Positions 24,245-31,860 of a DNA stretch of 33,362 nt are shown piece by piece. Below the pieces are notes generated by a model. The model searched no databases and was not told the origin of the DNA. It was given only the letters and a program-made list of their open reading frames with translations. How positions within the stretch are numbered: position 1 is the stretch's first letter; every line of letters begins with the position of its first letter. The position numbers were made by a program, and so were the translations under genes. The stretch is from Gammaproteobacteria bacterium (GTDB lineage Bacteria; Pseudomonadota; Gammaproteobacteria; GCA-001735895). The DNA lies in the NCBI GenBank assembly GCA_022340305.1, contig JAJDOF010000156.1:1-33362 (forward strand). The letters are read 5' to 3'.

Positions 24245-25555
24245 TCAGCGCCGCCTGGAAGCCGACCTGGTCGTTCCGGCGGTAATAGCGGAAACATCGA
24301 CCAGGTACATCTGCCGCTGCTGTTCGTGCACCGAGTCGATGCACAGCTGGCGCGCATCCGGGCTCCAGCGCGGATGCAGGTCACAACGATTCGGTTTGCC
24401 CAGATCCGGATCGGTGTAAAAACTGCCGATGTCGTAGCGCTGATCGTTGGCGACATCGTATAAAATCAACAGGCGCTCATTGCTCGTGCTATCCGGGTAG
24501 GTATCCGAGAGGATCCAGTTGCCATCCGGCGAATAAGTCATGTGCCCGTTCTCGGTCAGGCAATCCGCACCGATGACCTGAACTTCGCCGCTATGGTCGT
24601 TGTACAGGTGATAATGAATACTGTCGTTATGCGGGCCCCAGACGATAATTTCATCATCGTTCTTCCAGGCCGGATGTGAAATCTGGTACTCGGATTTCTC
24701 ATAATCGAAGGTACCGACCTGGTTCGCATCGAAGTTTTCCTCGAGCTGCGGCAATGGATGATCGGTACATTCCAGCAGCCGCAGATCCGAACCATCCGGA
24801 TTCATGGTAAACAAGCGATGCAGGAAACAGGTTTCGTCCTCGACCCGCTCGGTCCAGCGGTGAATGAACAGGAATCGCGTCGCAGCCGGATTAATTTCGA
24901 GGTGGGTAACCCAGTGGATGGCATTGTCCATGGACGGCAGCGGTTGAAATTGCGTCAGGTCGTACAGGCTCAAAATCAGCTCGGCATCACCCGTGTCAAT
25001 TTCCATGCGATATATGCCGTCGTCGTCGGGCGCATTGGTGAGAACCGGTTCACCGCAGCTCGCACGATAGCCGATAGTCGGGTGGGTCACCTCGAAACGC
25101 GAGTAATCGACGCACAGCGCCCATTTACTGTTGGGCGCCAACACGTAAATCGGCAGCGGATACTCAGTTCGAACCTGCTTGTCGACATCGACTGCGGTGG
25201 CGCGAAAATCCGCATAGGGGTAGTCGACATCACTACAGCTGGCACGCGTGTTATAGATCAGCTGCCGACCGGGCAGACCACTCAACCATTGCAGCTGGCT
25301 ACCCATTTGCCAGTTCCAGGTAGTGGTTTTGCCGACCACATAAAACCTGTCCGCGTCCTGTAGATCGAAAAAACCCACCTCGGCGACTTCCGCACCCGAG
25401 AGGTCAGCGCTCATCATCGGCACTCGCTGTGCCAGCAGGTAGCGTCCGGAGCGATCCCAGGGGTGCTTGTTGTAGTAGCCGAAAAAGTGATGCTGCGCTC
25501 CACCACCAACCCGGCGCAGCGGACAGGGATGCCAGATGGCGGAATTTTCAGGCAT
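24245..25555 (-). CDS. TolB/oligogalacturonate-lyase-like beta-propeller protein, unknown function
   Basis: 436 residues, no signal peptide, so probably cytoplasmic. The N-terminal motif HHFFGYYNKHPWDRSGRYLL and later blade motifs (GHMTYSPDGNWILSDTYPD, CDLHPRWSPDARQLCIDS) mark a TolB-like WD40/propeller with similarity to the fold of oligogalacturonate lyases. I see several His, as in GAQHHFFG and DLHPRW, that could bind metal, but no proven catalytic set. It converges with the TMADH-like gene and lies next to, but opposite in order to, the glutamate-transport operon. The last residues (TTRSASRRR) are outside the propeller. Confidence 0.7.
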   Translation of the reverse strand: MPENSAIWHPCPLRRVGGGAQHHFFGYYNKHPWDRSGRYLLAQRVPMMSADLSGAEVAEVGFFDLQDADRFYVVGKTTTWNWQMGSQLQWLSGLPGRQLIYNTRASCSDVDYPYADFRATAVDVDKQVRTEYPLPIYVLAPNSKWALCVDYSRFEVTHPTIGYRASCGEPVLTNAPDDDGIYRMEIDTGDAELILSLYDLTQFQPLPSMDNAIHWVTHLEINPAATRFLFIHRWTERVEDETCFLHRLFTMNPDGSDLRLLECTDHPLPQLEENFDANQVGTFDYEKSEYQISHPAWKNDDEIIVWGPHNDSIHYHLYNDHSGEVQVIGADCLTENGHMTYSPDGNWILSDTYPDSTSNERLLILYDVANDQRYDIGSFYTDPDLGKPNRCDLHPRWSPDARQLCIDSVHEQQRQMYLVDVSAITAGTTRSASRRR

Positions 25556-25645
25556 ACGCGATGGGTACTGAGTTCTTGACCGGTCGGTTTATTTGTCGAA
25601 TCCCGTGTGTGACTGGTGCTCTTTCAGGGTGATATTGAAAGCACA

Positions 25646-26374
25646 CTAGTGCTCGAGAATCTTGGAGAGGAAAATCTGCGCCCGTTCGCCACGCGTGGTG
25701 TTAAAGAATTCCTCCCTGGTACAATCCTCTTCGATGCGCCCCTCGTCCATGAAGATCACTCGATTGGCGACGCGGCGTGCGAAGCCCATTTCGTGGGTAA
25801 CCACCATCATGGTCATGCCGTCCTTCGCCAGTTCAACCATGACGTCGAGCACTTCGTTGATCATTTCCGGATCGAGCGCCGAGGTTGGCTCGTCAAACAG
25901 CATCGCGATCGGATCCATCGCCAGCGCGCGCGCAATCGCGACACGCTGTTGTTGCCCGCCGGAGAGTTGCGCCGGGTGCTTGTCCGCCTGGTCGGCGAGG
26001 CCGACACGATCGAGCAGACGCATGGCGTTTTTGTGCGCCTCGTCGTCGCTGCGTCCGAGTACTTTCAATTGCGCCAGCTTGATATTGTCGACCACCGAAA
26101 TATGCGGAAACAGCTCGAAGTTCTGAAACACCATGCCAATGCGCGAGCGCAGTTGCGACAGGTTGGTATCCTTGCCGCCGACGGAAACGCCGTCAACCGT
26201 GATCTCGCCCTGCTGAAACGGTTCGAGACCGTTGACACATTTGATCAGCGTTGATTTTCCAGAACCCGACGGGCCACAAACCACCACGACTTCGCCCTTT
26301 TCGACCTGGGTGCTGCAATCATCGAGCACCTGGAAGTCGCCGTACCACTTACTGATTTTTTTGAGATTTATCAC
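25646..26374 (-). CDS. gltL: Glutamate/aspartate ABC transporter ATPase GltL-like
   Basis: 242 residues from GTG 26374, overlapping the gltK stop (GTGA). The longer frame open to 26713 on this strand is an artefact, since only noise precedes [13 protein letters not shown]. Walker [11 protein letters not shown]-loop [10 protein letters not shown], signature LSGGQQQR, Walker [12 protein letters not shown] and switch His in VTHEMGFA are all present. It powers uptake through GltJ/GltK. Polar amino-acid family (GlnQ/GltL type). Confidence 0.95.
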   Translation of the reverse strand: MINLKKISKWYGDFQVLDDCSTQVEKGEVVVVCGPSGSGKSTLIKCVNGLEPFQQGEITVDGVSVGGKDTNLSQLRSRIGMVFQNFELFPHISVVDNIKLAQLKVLGRSDDEAHKNAMRLLDRVGLADQADKHPAQLSGGQQQRVAIARALAMDPIAMLFDEPTSALDPEMINEVLDVMVELAKDGMTMMVVTHEMGFARRVANRVIFMDEGRIEEDCTREEFFNTTRGERAQIFLSKILEH

Positions 26375-27030
26375 CTGGCGAATTTCCTCTGCAGACGTTT
26401 GACCAGTAGCGATCCGGACAGGCAGATCACGAAATAGACCAGCGCCACGGTAGTGAACATTTCCAGGATGCGGTTCTCGCGATTGGCGACCAGGTCGGCG
26501 CTGACCAGAAAATCCTTGATACCGACGACGTAAACCAGCGAGGTATCCTGGAATAGAATAATGGCCTGGGTCATCAGGATCGGCACCATGTTGCGAAACG
26601 CCTGCGGTAACACCACGTAGCGCATGTTTTGCGCATAGCTGAGGCCCAGCGCCTGACCGGCATAGATCTGCCCCTTGCGCACGCTCTGGATGCCGGCGCG
26701 CATGATCTCGCAATAGTAAGCCGCTTCAAACATGACGAAAGCGACCAGTACCGAATAAAAACCACCCACCGGGCGCCCAACGACGTGCGGCACCAGGAAA
26801 TAGAACCAGAATATAACCAGTATCAGTGGCATCGAACGAAAGAAATTAACATAGCCACCGGCACAGAACGACAAGGCGCGAAAGCGCGACAGGCGCGCCA
26901 ACGCGAGCAAGGTACCCAGTATCAATCCGCCGCCAATGGCAATCAGGGTCAGTACCAGGGTGGTCTGCATGCCTTCCACGAGGAAGTGCAGATTGTCGAA
27001 GATGACACCGGTATCGAAGTCGCCAAACAC
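26371..27030 (-). CDS. gltK: Glutamate/aspartate ABC transporter permease GltK-like
   Basis: 219 residues, about five membrane helices, of the HisM/GltK permease family. The ATPase-coupling EAA loop is seen in [22 protein letters not shown]. It sits one base after gltJ and overlaps gltL by four bases, a tightly coupled operon. Confidence 0.93.
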   Translation of the reverse strand: MFGDFDTGVIFDNLHFLVEGMQTTLVLTLIAIGGGLILGTLLALARLSRFRALSFCAGGYVNFFRSMPLILVIFWFYFLVPHVVGRPVGGFYSVLVAFVMFEAAYYCEIMRAGIQSVRKGQIYAGQALGLSYAQNMRYVVLPQAFRNMVPILMTQAIILFQDTSLVYVVGIKDFLVSADLVANRENRILEMFTTVALVYFVICLSGSLLVKRLQRKFAR

Positions 27031-27031
27031 G

Positions 27032-27754
27032 CTATTTTGCTCCCAGGGAAATCATGCCGGGAATGCGCACGCGACCTTCGATCAACTTCATCAACAGCAT
27101 GACGACCGAGGTGACGACGATATACAGCAGGGTCGCCGCGGTAAAGGCTTCAAACCCCTGGAAAGTGTATTCTTCGATCTGCCGCGCCTGGGCGGTAGTT
27201 TCGAGCACACCGATGGTAAGCGCCACCGAGGAATTCTTGAAGATGGTCAAAAACTCGCTGGTCAGCGGCGGTATGATAATCCGGTAGCTGACCGGCAACA
27301 AAACGTAACGGTACACTTGCGCTGGAGTCAGGCCAATGGCGAGCCCGGCATTACGCTGGCCCTGGCCAATCGCTTCGATGCCGGCGCGAACCTGCTCGGC
27401 AACCCTTGAGGCAGTATAAAGCCCCAGGCAAACCACCGCGGTGGTGAACTCCGGCATCGGTAGTTCGCGCTTGACCCACATGCCGGCGTCATAGGGCAGC
27501 AATTCAGGGAACACGAAATACCACAGGAACATTTGCACTAGCAACGGAATATTGCGGAAGGTTTCGACATAGCAGGTAGCGATGCCCCGGGCCCAGTCGT
27601 TGTCGACGGTGCGCGCGATACCGACGATCGAACCCAGCGTGAACGCCAGGATCCAGGCGGCAAGCGATACGGAAATAGTCCACAGGAAGCCCGAAATCAG
27701 CCAGTCCAGATACGGTTCGCGAAACAGAACGCCCCAGTCCCAGTTATAGTTCAT
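27032..27754 (-). CDS. gltJ: Glutamate/aspartate ABC transporter permease GltJ-like
   Basis: 240 residues from ATG 27754 (MNYNWDWGVLF), which has GGGGTAG upstream; the frame opens earlier, at 27811, but that part overlaps the intergenic hairpin. Membrane helices and the EAA loop GLAIGLTPAQVYRYVLLP are clear. It pairs with GltK to form the channel for acidic amino acids. Confidence 0.93.
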   Translation of the reverse strand: MNYNWDWGVLFREPYLDWLISGFLWTISVSLAAWILAFTLGSIVGIARTVDNDWARGIATCYVETFRNIPLLVQMFLWYFVFPELLPYDAGMWVKRELPMPEFTTAVVCLGLYTASRVAEQVRAGIEAIGQGQRNAGLAIGLTPAQVYRYVLLPVSYRIIIPPLTSEFLTIFKNSSVALTIGVLETTAQARQIEEYTFQGFEAFTAATLLYIVVTSVVMLLMKLIEGRVRIPGMISLGAK

Positions 27755-27774
27755 GACTACCCCGGTGGAATGAA

Positions 27775-27809
27775 GGCATTGAACCGGACAGGGTGTCCGG
27801 CTCAATGCC
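27775..27809 (-). promoter_or_regulatory. Strong intergenic hairpin between gltI and gltJ
   Basis: On the transcript a 16-pair stem (GGCATTGAGCCGGACA against TGTCCGGTTCAATGCC, one G-U) closes on a 3-base loop CCC. There is no T-run. Such hairpins after a binding-protein gene typically stabilise the upstream mRNA or cause partial termination, so that more binding protein than permease is made. Confidence 0.75.
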
Positions 27810-27828
27810 ATGGCAAGTTAAGGCGGAG

Positions 27829-28710
27829 TTAGTGCGGCAACGCCTGGATTTCAAACGCCGTACGCAGCGTATCGCTCATCGGCATATTGATTCCGGTCGG
27901 ACCCGGATTAAACCACTTGTCGTAAATCTTGTGGATTTCACCCGAGCGCATCATATCGGCCAATGTGGCGGTACCAAGGCGACGATACAGCGAGTCATTC
28001 TGTGGCACCATGATGCCGTAGGGATCGAAGCTCAGGAAACGCCCGGTGACCTGGAAGTCGGCAGGATTCTTCGACTTGGATACCAGCCCGTAGAGCAGTA
28101 CATCGTCCGAGGCATAGGCATCGGCACGACCGGTTTCAACGGAAAGCCAGCCCTGGGGATGATCTTTTACCATCAGGGTCTTGATGTTGATACCATTTGC
28201 CTCGGCAACACGTTTGATTGCCTTTTCATTGGTGGTGCCGAGTGACAGCGCCACGGTTTTACCTTCGAGATCTTCGATTTCGGTAATACCAGAGCCTTTC
28301 TTGGAAGCGATCTTGGTGCCGGTAATGAAGGTAGTGGGCAGGTAGTCGACCTGCTTCTGGCGCGTCAGGTTATTGGTGGTAGAACCACATTCCAGGTCAA
28401 TCGTGCCATTAGCCATCAACGCAATCCGGGTTTGTGAAGTAACCGGTACCAGGTTGATTTTCAGATCAGGCATTTCGATTTCGGCCTTGATGGCATCGAC
28501 GAACTTCATGCACAGGTCGATCGAGTATCCCTGGGGTTTGCCATCGTTACCGATGTAGGAAAACGGCACGGAGGATTCGCGATGACCCATGTTGATCGTA
28601 CCGCGCTCCTTGATGCGGTCCAGCACCATCGATCCCTCCGCATAGACGGACGTCGCCGCCGTGACTAATAGCGTTGCGCCCATTGCAACCAGACTTATTT
28701 TTTTGATCAT
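27829..28710 (-). CDS. gltI: Glutamate/aspartate periplasmic binding protein GltI-like
   Basis: 293 residues with a signal peptide (MIKKISLVAMGATLL, cleavage near SVYAEG). The solute-binding fold closely follows E. coli GltI: GHRESSVPFSYIGNDGKPQG, PVTSQTRIALMANGTIDLECGSTTNN, LSLGTTNEKAIK, and a C-terminal YDKWF. It captures acidic amino acids for the permease encoded downstream. ATG 28710 is preceded by CAGGAGAAAGGGC. First gene of the gltIJKL unit. Confidence 0.94.
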   Translation of the reverse strand: MIKKISLVAMGATLLVTAATSVYAEGSMVLDRIKERGTINMGHRESSVPFSYIGNDGKPQGYSIDLCMKFVDAIKAEIEMPDLKINLVPVTSQTRIALMANGTIDLECGSTTNNLTRQKQVDYLPTTFITGTKIASKKGSGITEIEDLEGKTVALSLGTTNEKAIKRVAEANGINIKTLMVKDHPQGWLSVETGRADAYASDDVLLYGLVSKSKNPADFQVTGRFLSFDPYGIMVPQNDSLYRRLGTATLADMMRSGEIHKIYDKWFNPGPTGINMPMSDTLRTAFEIQALPH

Positions 28711-28820
28711 GCCCTTTCTCCTGAGGAAATAAAATTTTTAGCTCCCAATTTTTTCTGATTTAAATTGATGAGCTGGATCAGCCGCCCGCCCGGGCAACAC
28801 AGCACCGAACAGGACAAAAT

Positions 28821-28849
28821 ATACTAGCCGAAGGCCTATTATTAAGCAA
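28821..28849 (-). promoter_or_regulatory. Candidate sigma-70 promoter for gltI
   Basis: On the minus strand TTGCTT (28849-28844), a 17-base spacer and TAGTAT (28826-28821) lie about 110 bases before the gltI ATG and just past the hrpB stop. Spacing is ideal; the -10 match is moderate. Confidence 0.45.
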
Positions 28850-28889
28850 ACGACGCTCGCCAATGGCAGCTGCAAAGCGGATTTGCGGG

Positions 28890-31568
28890 CTAGCGCGAAG
28901 ATCGTTTACGGGTATGACGCGTGGCAATCGCCACCAGCGGATCGTCCGGCCACGGATGTTTCGGGTAACGGCCCTTCATTTCCTTCTTGACCTCGTGATA
29001 GGACGAACGCCAGAAACCTGCCAGATCCTGGGTGATTTGCAGGGGTCGGCCCGCCGGTGATAACAGGTGCACCAGCAATGGCACCTTGCCCCCGGCAACC
29101 GTCGGTGTTTGTTCACAGCCGAACATTTCCTGCAGCTTGACCGCCAGTACCGGCGGCGATGCGGTATAGTCGATCTTGATCGCCGAACCCGAGGGTACCT
29201 CGAAACGAGATGGCGCCAGCCGCTCCAGCCGCTGCTGCTGATCCCAGGTCAGCTGTGCCTCGAGAATGCGGCCTAACTCGAGTTTGCCAAAATCCTGCAG
29301 CGACCTGACCGGGCCGAGAAAAGGTCCCAGCCACTCGTCAAGATTGGCCAGCAAACCCTCATGGCTGACATCCGGCCAGGCGTACTGCCGGTCTATCGAG
29401 CGCAGCAGGTTTACCCGCGCGCACCACTGCCGTTGTGCAGCAGTCCAGGGCAGTAGCTTGAGCTGCTCGTCCTCGAGGTATTTTATCAAGGCAAGCCGTT
29501 TTGCCTGCTCCGGCACCTCGCCCTGGGACTTGCGCTGCAATACCAGGGCGCCGATCCGCTGCTGCTGCTCGGCCACGAAGCGACCGGCCTTGCGATCCCA
29601 CTCGGCAATGGTTTGTTCTTTAATAAAGCCTTGCAGGGCAGCAGCGAAAAGGCTCTCATCGAGCGCGACCGCGGCACGAATCACGTCACTCCTGTTTCCC
29701 GCACTGCTGCTGACCTCGGCAACGACAAGCCAGCGATGCCTGGCGAGCGCTGCAGTGCCGACAAATACGGCGCTGCGGCCGTTGGCCAGTTGATATCCTC
29801 CCGAGTGACGCCGGCGCGCGATTCGATCCGGGTAAGCCTGGGCCAGCAGGCAGGCATTGACCTGTTCCGGCAGTAGCAGATAACTGGCATCCACACCGGG
29901 AAGCTTCGTTTTTTTGAGCTGTTGTTCGAACTGTGCAGCCAACTGCCGGGTGCGCGCCAGCCAGCCCTGCTGCGGCCGCGGGCACACCACCGCCCCGGCC
30001 AGCATTTCGAGGCGCTGACTGATATCCGCATCGTCGCGAAAAGGGTTGCGTTCGGACAGCAGGCTGGCGAGCAAGGTCGCGGTGCGCGTATAACCGCACG
30101 CCGCACCGTACAACAACATGTGGGCCAGGCGCGGATGTACGGGCAGCGCACTCATGGCCTCACCGTGAGGGCTCAACACCCAGGCATTGGCGCGCCGTTC
30201 CAGCGCGCCGAGTGACAGCAACAAATCCATCGCCTGTTGCCAGGGGCCGCGCGGCGGCGGGTCCAGCCACAGCAATTCCTGCGGATCGTCGACGCCCCAT
30301 TGCAGTAGCTGCAGGGCCAGCGGCGCCAGGTCGGCGCTCAGGATTTCTGCACTCCCCTGTGCGGCGAGCTGCTGCTGTTGTTCGGCCGACCACAGTCGAT
30401 AGCATTTGCCCGGTCGCAGGCGTCCGGCACGCCCGGCGCGTTGCTCGCTGGAGGATTTCGATATGCGCATGGTATGCAAACCGGTCATGCCGGTGCCGGG
30501 ATCGAAACGGGCAACGCGTTCAAGCCCCGAATCGACCACGATATCGACGCCATCGATGGTCAGGCTGGTCTCGGCGATGTTGGTCGCGAGCACCACTTTT
30601 TGATCCCGGGCCTCGTTACCGGCGAGGGCGGCAATCGCACGCTGCTGGGCGTCGATCGACAGGTTACCGAACAACGGCCGCAGGTGGACACCCGTGATTT
30701 TCCGTTCGCCTATCCAGTCCTGCAAGGCATTACTGCAACGCTGGATTTCACCCTGGCCTGGCAGGAAAGCCAGCACGCTGCTGTGCGGGTTTTCCAGCAG
30801 GGCTTGCTGAATCGTCGCCACGACACGTTCCACCGTGCGCTCGCCGGACTGCCGTGCGCGGCCGTAAACAATGTCGACGGGATAGGCCCTGCCCTCGCTT
30901 TTGACCACGGGTGCATCGTCCAGCAGAGTGGCAACCTGGTCACTGTCGAGCGTGGCCGACATGACCAGTATCTTGAGCTGGCCGACACCCTTGCCGATGT
31001 CATCGCCGAACAACGCCCGCCCCTTCAGACACAGCGCAAGCGCAAGGTCGGAGTCGAGACTGCGTTCGTGGAATTCATCGAAGATCACCAGCCCCACCGC
31101 CTCGAGCAACGGATCGCGTTGCAGCATTCGCGTCAGTATGCCTTCGGTGATGACTTCGATACGGGTCTGTGGCCCTGTTTTTGCCTCGAGACGCATACGA
31201 TAACCGACGGTCTGCCCGGGCTCCTCGCCGAGCAGGCTCGCCATGCGATAAGCGGCCGTTCGGGTAGCGATACGGCGCGGCTCGAGCATGATGATTTTGC
31301 GGCCCGCGAGCCAGGGTTGATCGAGCAGGGCGAGAGGTACCAGCGTAGTTTTGCCCGCACCCGGCGGGGCTTCGAGTACGACTTCGTCGCGTTCGGCAAG
31401 GCATCGCTTCAGTTCTTCGAGGCAATCCTCGATCGGCAGGCCCGGCCAGTTCAACACGCCAGGTCGGCCTTGCCAGACAACATCTTCGTGGTACCTGCCT
31501 TCGCGGTCACAACGCTCAGCCTCCATCAATTCCGGAATTGGGTTGCCAACGCTATCCTTTATTGTCAT
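28890..31568 (-). CDS. hrpB: ATP-dependent helicase HrpB
   Basis: About 892 residues from ATG 31568. DEAH/RHA-type helicase: Walker A APPGAGKTTLVP, motif Ia LEPRRIATRTAA, DEFH box FDEFHERSLDSDLA, motif III MSATLD, motif V TNIAETSLTIDG and motif VI QRAGRAGRLRPGKCYRLW, then the HA2 and HrpB C-terminal domains. It is a proposed RNA helicase of unclear cellular role. The family usually starts close to LPIEDCLEELK; here about 45 extra residues precede it with no Shine-Dalgarno site. GTG 31457 (just before LNWPGLP), with AAGG about 12 bases upstream, is a serious alternative start. Confidence 0.92.
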   Translation of the reverse strand: MTIKDSVGNPIPELMEAERCDREGRYHEDVVWQGRPGVLNWPGLPIEDCLEELKRCLAERDEVVLEAPPGAGKTTLVPLALLDQPWLAGRKIIMLEPRRIATRTAAYRMASLLGEEPGQTVGYRMRLEAKTGPQTRIEVITEGILTRMLQRDPLLEAVGLVIFDEFHERSLDSDLALALCLKGRALFGDDIGKGVGQLKILVMSATLDSDQVATLLDDAPVVKSEGRAYPVDIVYGRARQSGERTVERVVATIQQALLENPHSSVLAFLPGQGEIQRCSNALQDWIGERKITGVHLRPLFGNLSIDAQQRAIAALAGNEARDQKVVLATNIAETSLTIDGVDIVVDSGLERVARFDPGTGMTGLHTMRISKSSSEQRAGRAGRLRPGKCYRLWSAEQQQQLAAQGSAEILSADLAPLALQLLQWGVDDPQELLWLDPPPRGPWQQAMDLLLSLGALERRANAWVLSPHGEAMSALPVHPRLAHMLLYGAACGYTRTATLLASLLSERNPFRDDADISQRLEMLAGAVVCPRPQQGWLARTRQLAAQFEQQLKKTKLPGVDASYLLLPEQVNACLLAQAYPDRIARRRHSGGYQLANGRSAVFVGTAALARHRWLVVAEVSSSAGNRSDVIRAAVALDESLFAAALQGFIKEQTIAEWDRKAGRFVAEQQQRIGALVLQRKSQGEVPEQAKRLALIKYLEDEQLKLLPWTAAQRQWCARVNLLRSIDRQYAWPDVSHEGLLANLDEWLGPFLGPVRSLQDFGKLELGRILEAQLTWDQQQRLERLAPSRFEVPSGSAIKIDYTASPPVLAVKLQEMFGCEQTPTVAGGKVPLLVHLLSPAGRPLQITQDLAGFWRSSYHEVKKEMKGRYPKHPWPDDPLVAIATRHTRKRSSR

Positions 31569-31588
31569 TAGTCGCAATTACTTACTGC

Positions 31589-31606
31589 CCCCGCGTAGCT
31601 GCGGGG
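31589..31606. repeat. Short GC-rich palindrome upstream of hrpB
   Basis: CCCCGC-GTAGCT-GCGGGG, a 6-pair hairpin, lies in the divergent hrpB/ggt gap about 20 bases before the hrpB ATG. It could be an operator or a REP fragment (compare CCCCGCGAAAGCGGGG at 6317). No other feature is seen in this gap apart from the candidate ggt promoter. Confidence 0.4.
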
Positions 31607-31779
31607 TCATAGCTGAGGGGTCAGGCCTGACAATTGTCATCGGTAGAATTGCCATGGCTTGCCGGGATCACTTTATTTCCGTTCAGCAACCGATTTGATT
31701 TGGGATGAATGGCCTGAAACCATCGACGGGACCCTAATGGCGAATCAGCGGACGTTAGAAATTCGTAAATTTTTTGTGG

Positions 31780-31808
31780 TTTTTATTCAGTGACAACAGC
31801 TGTATAAC
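31780..31808 (+). promoter_or_regulatory. Weak candidate promoter for ggt
   Basis: TATAAC at 31803-31808 is a good -10 box; the element 17 bases before it (TTTTTA) is a poor -35. AT-rich sequence upstream (AAATTTTTTGTGGTTTTTATT) could act as an UP-like element. About 50 bases lie between the -10 and the ggt start, which has AAGGAG at 31845-31850. Confidence 0.3.
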
Positions 31809-31860
31809 CGCTGGGCAGTAACAAAACTGAACCTGAATAACTATAAGGAGAAACCTCACA

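Noticed and set aside
26375-26713. Upstream extension of the ATPase frame (355-residue version)
   Set aside because: It runs through the gltK gene in another frame, has no ABC homology and the real GTG start overlaps the gltK stop.
30378-31571. 397-codon plus-strand frame opposite hrpB
   Set aside because: A long antisense shadow of a GC-rich gene; its translation resembles no family while the minus strand carries all helicase motifs.
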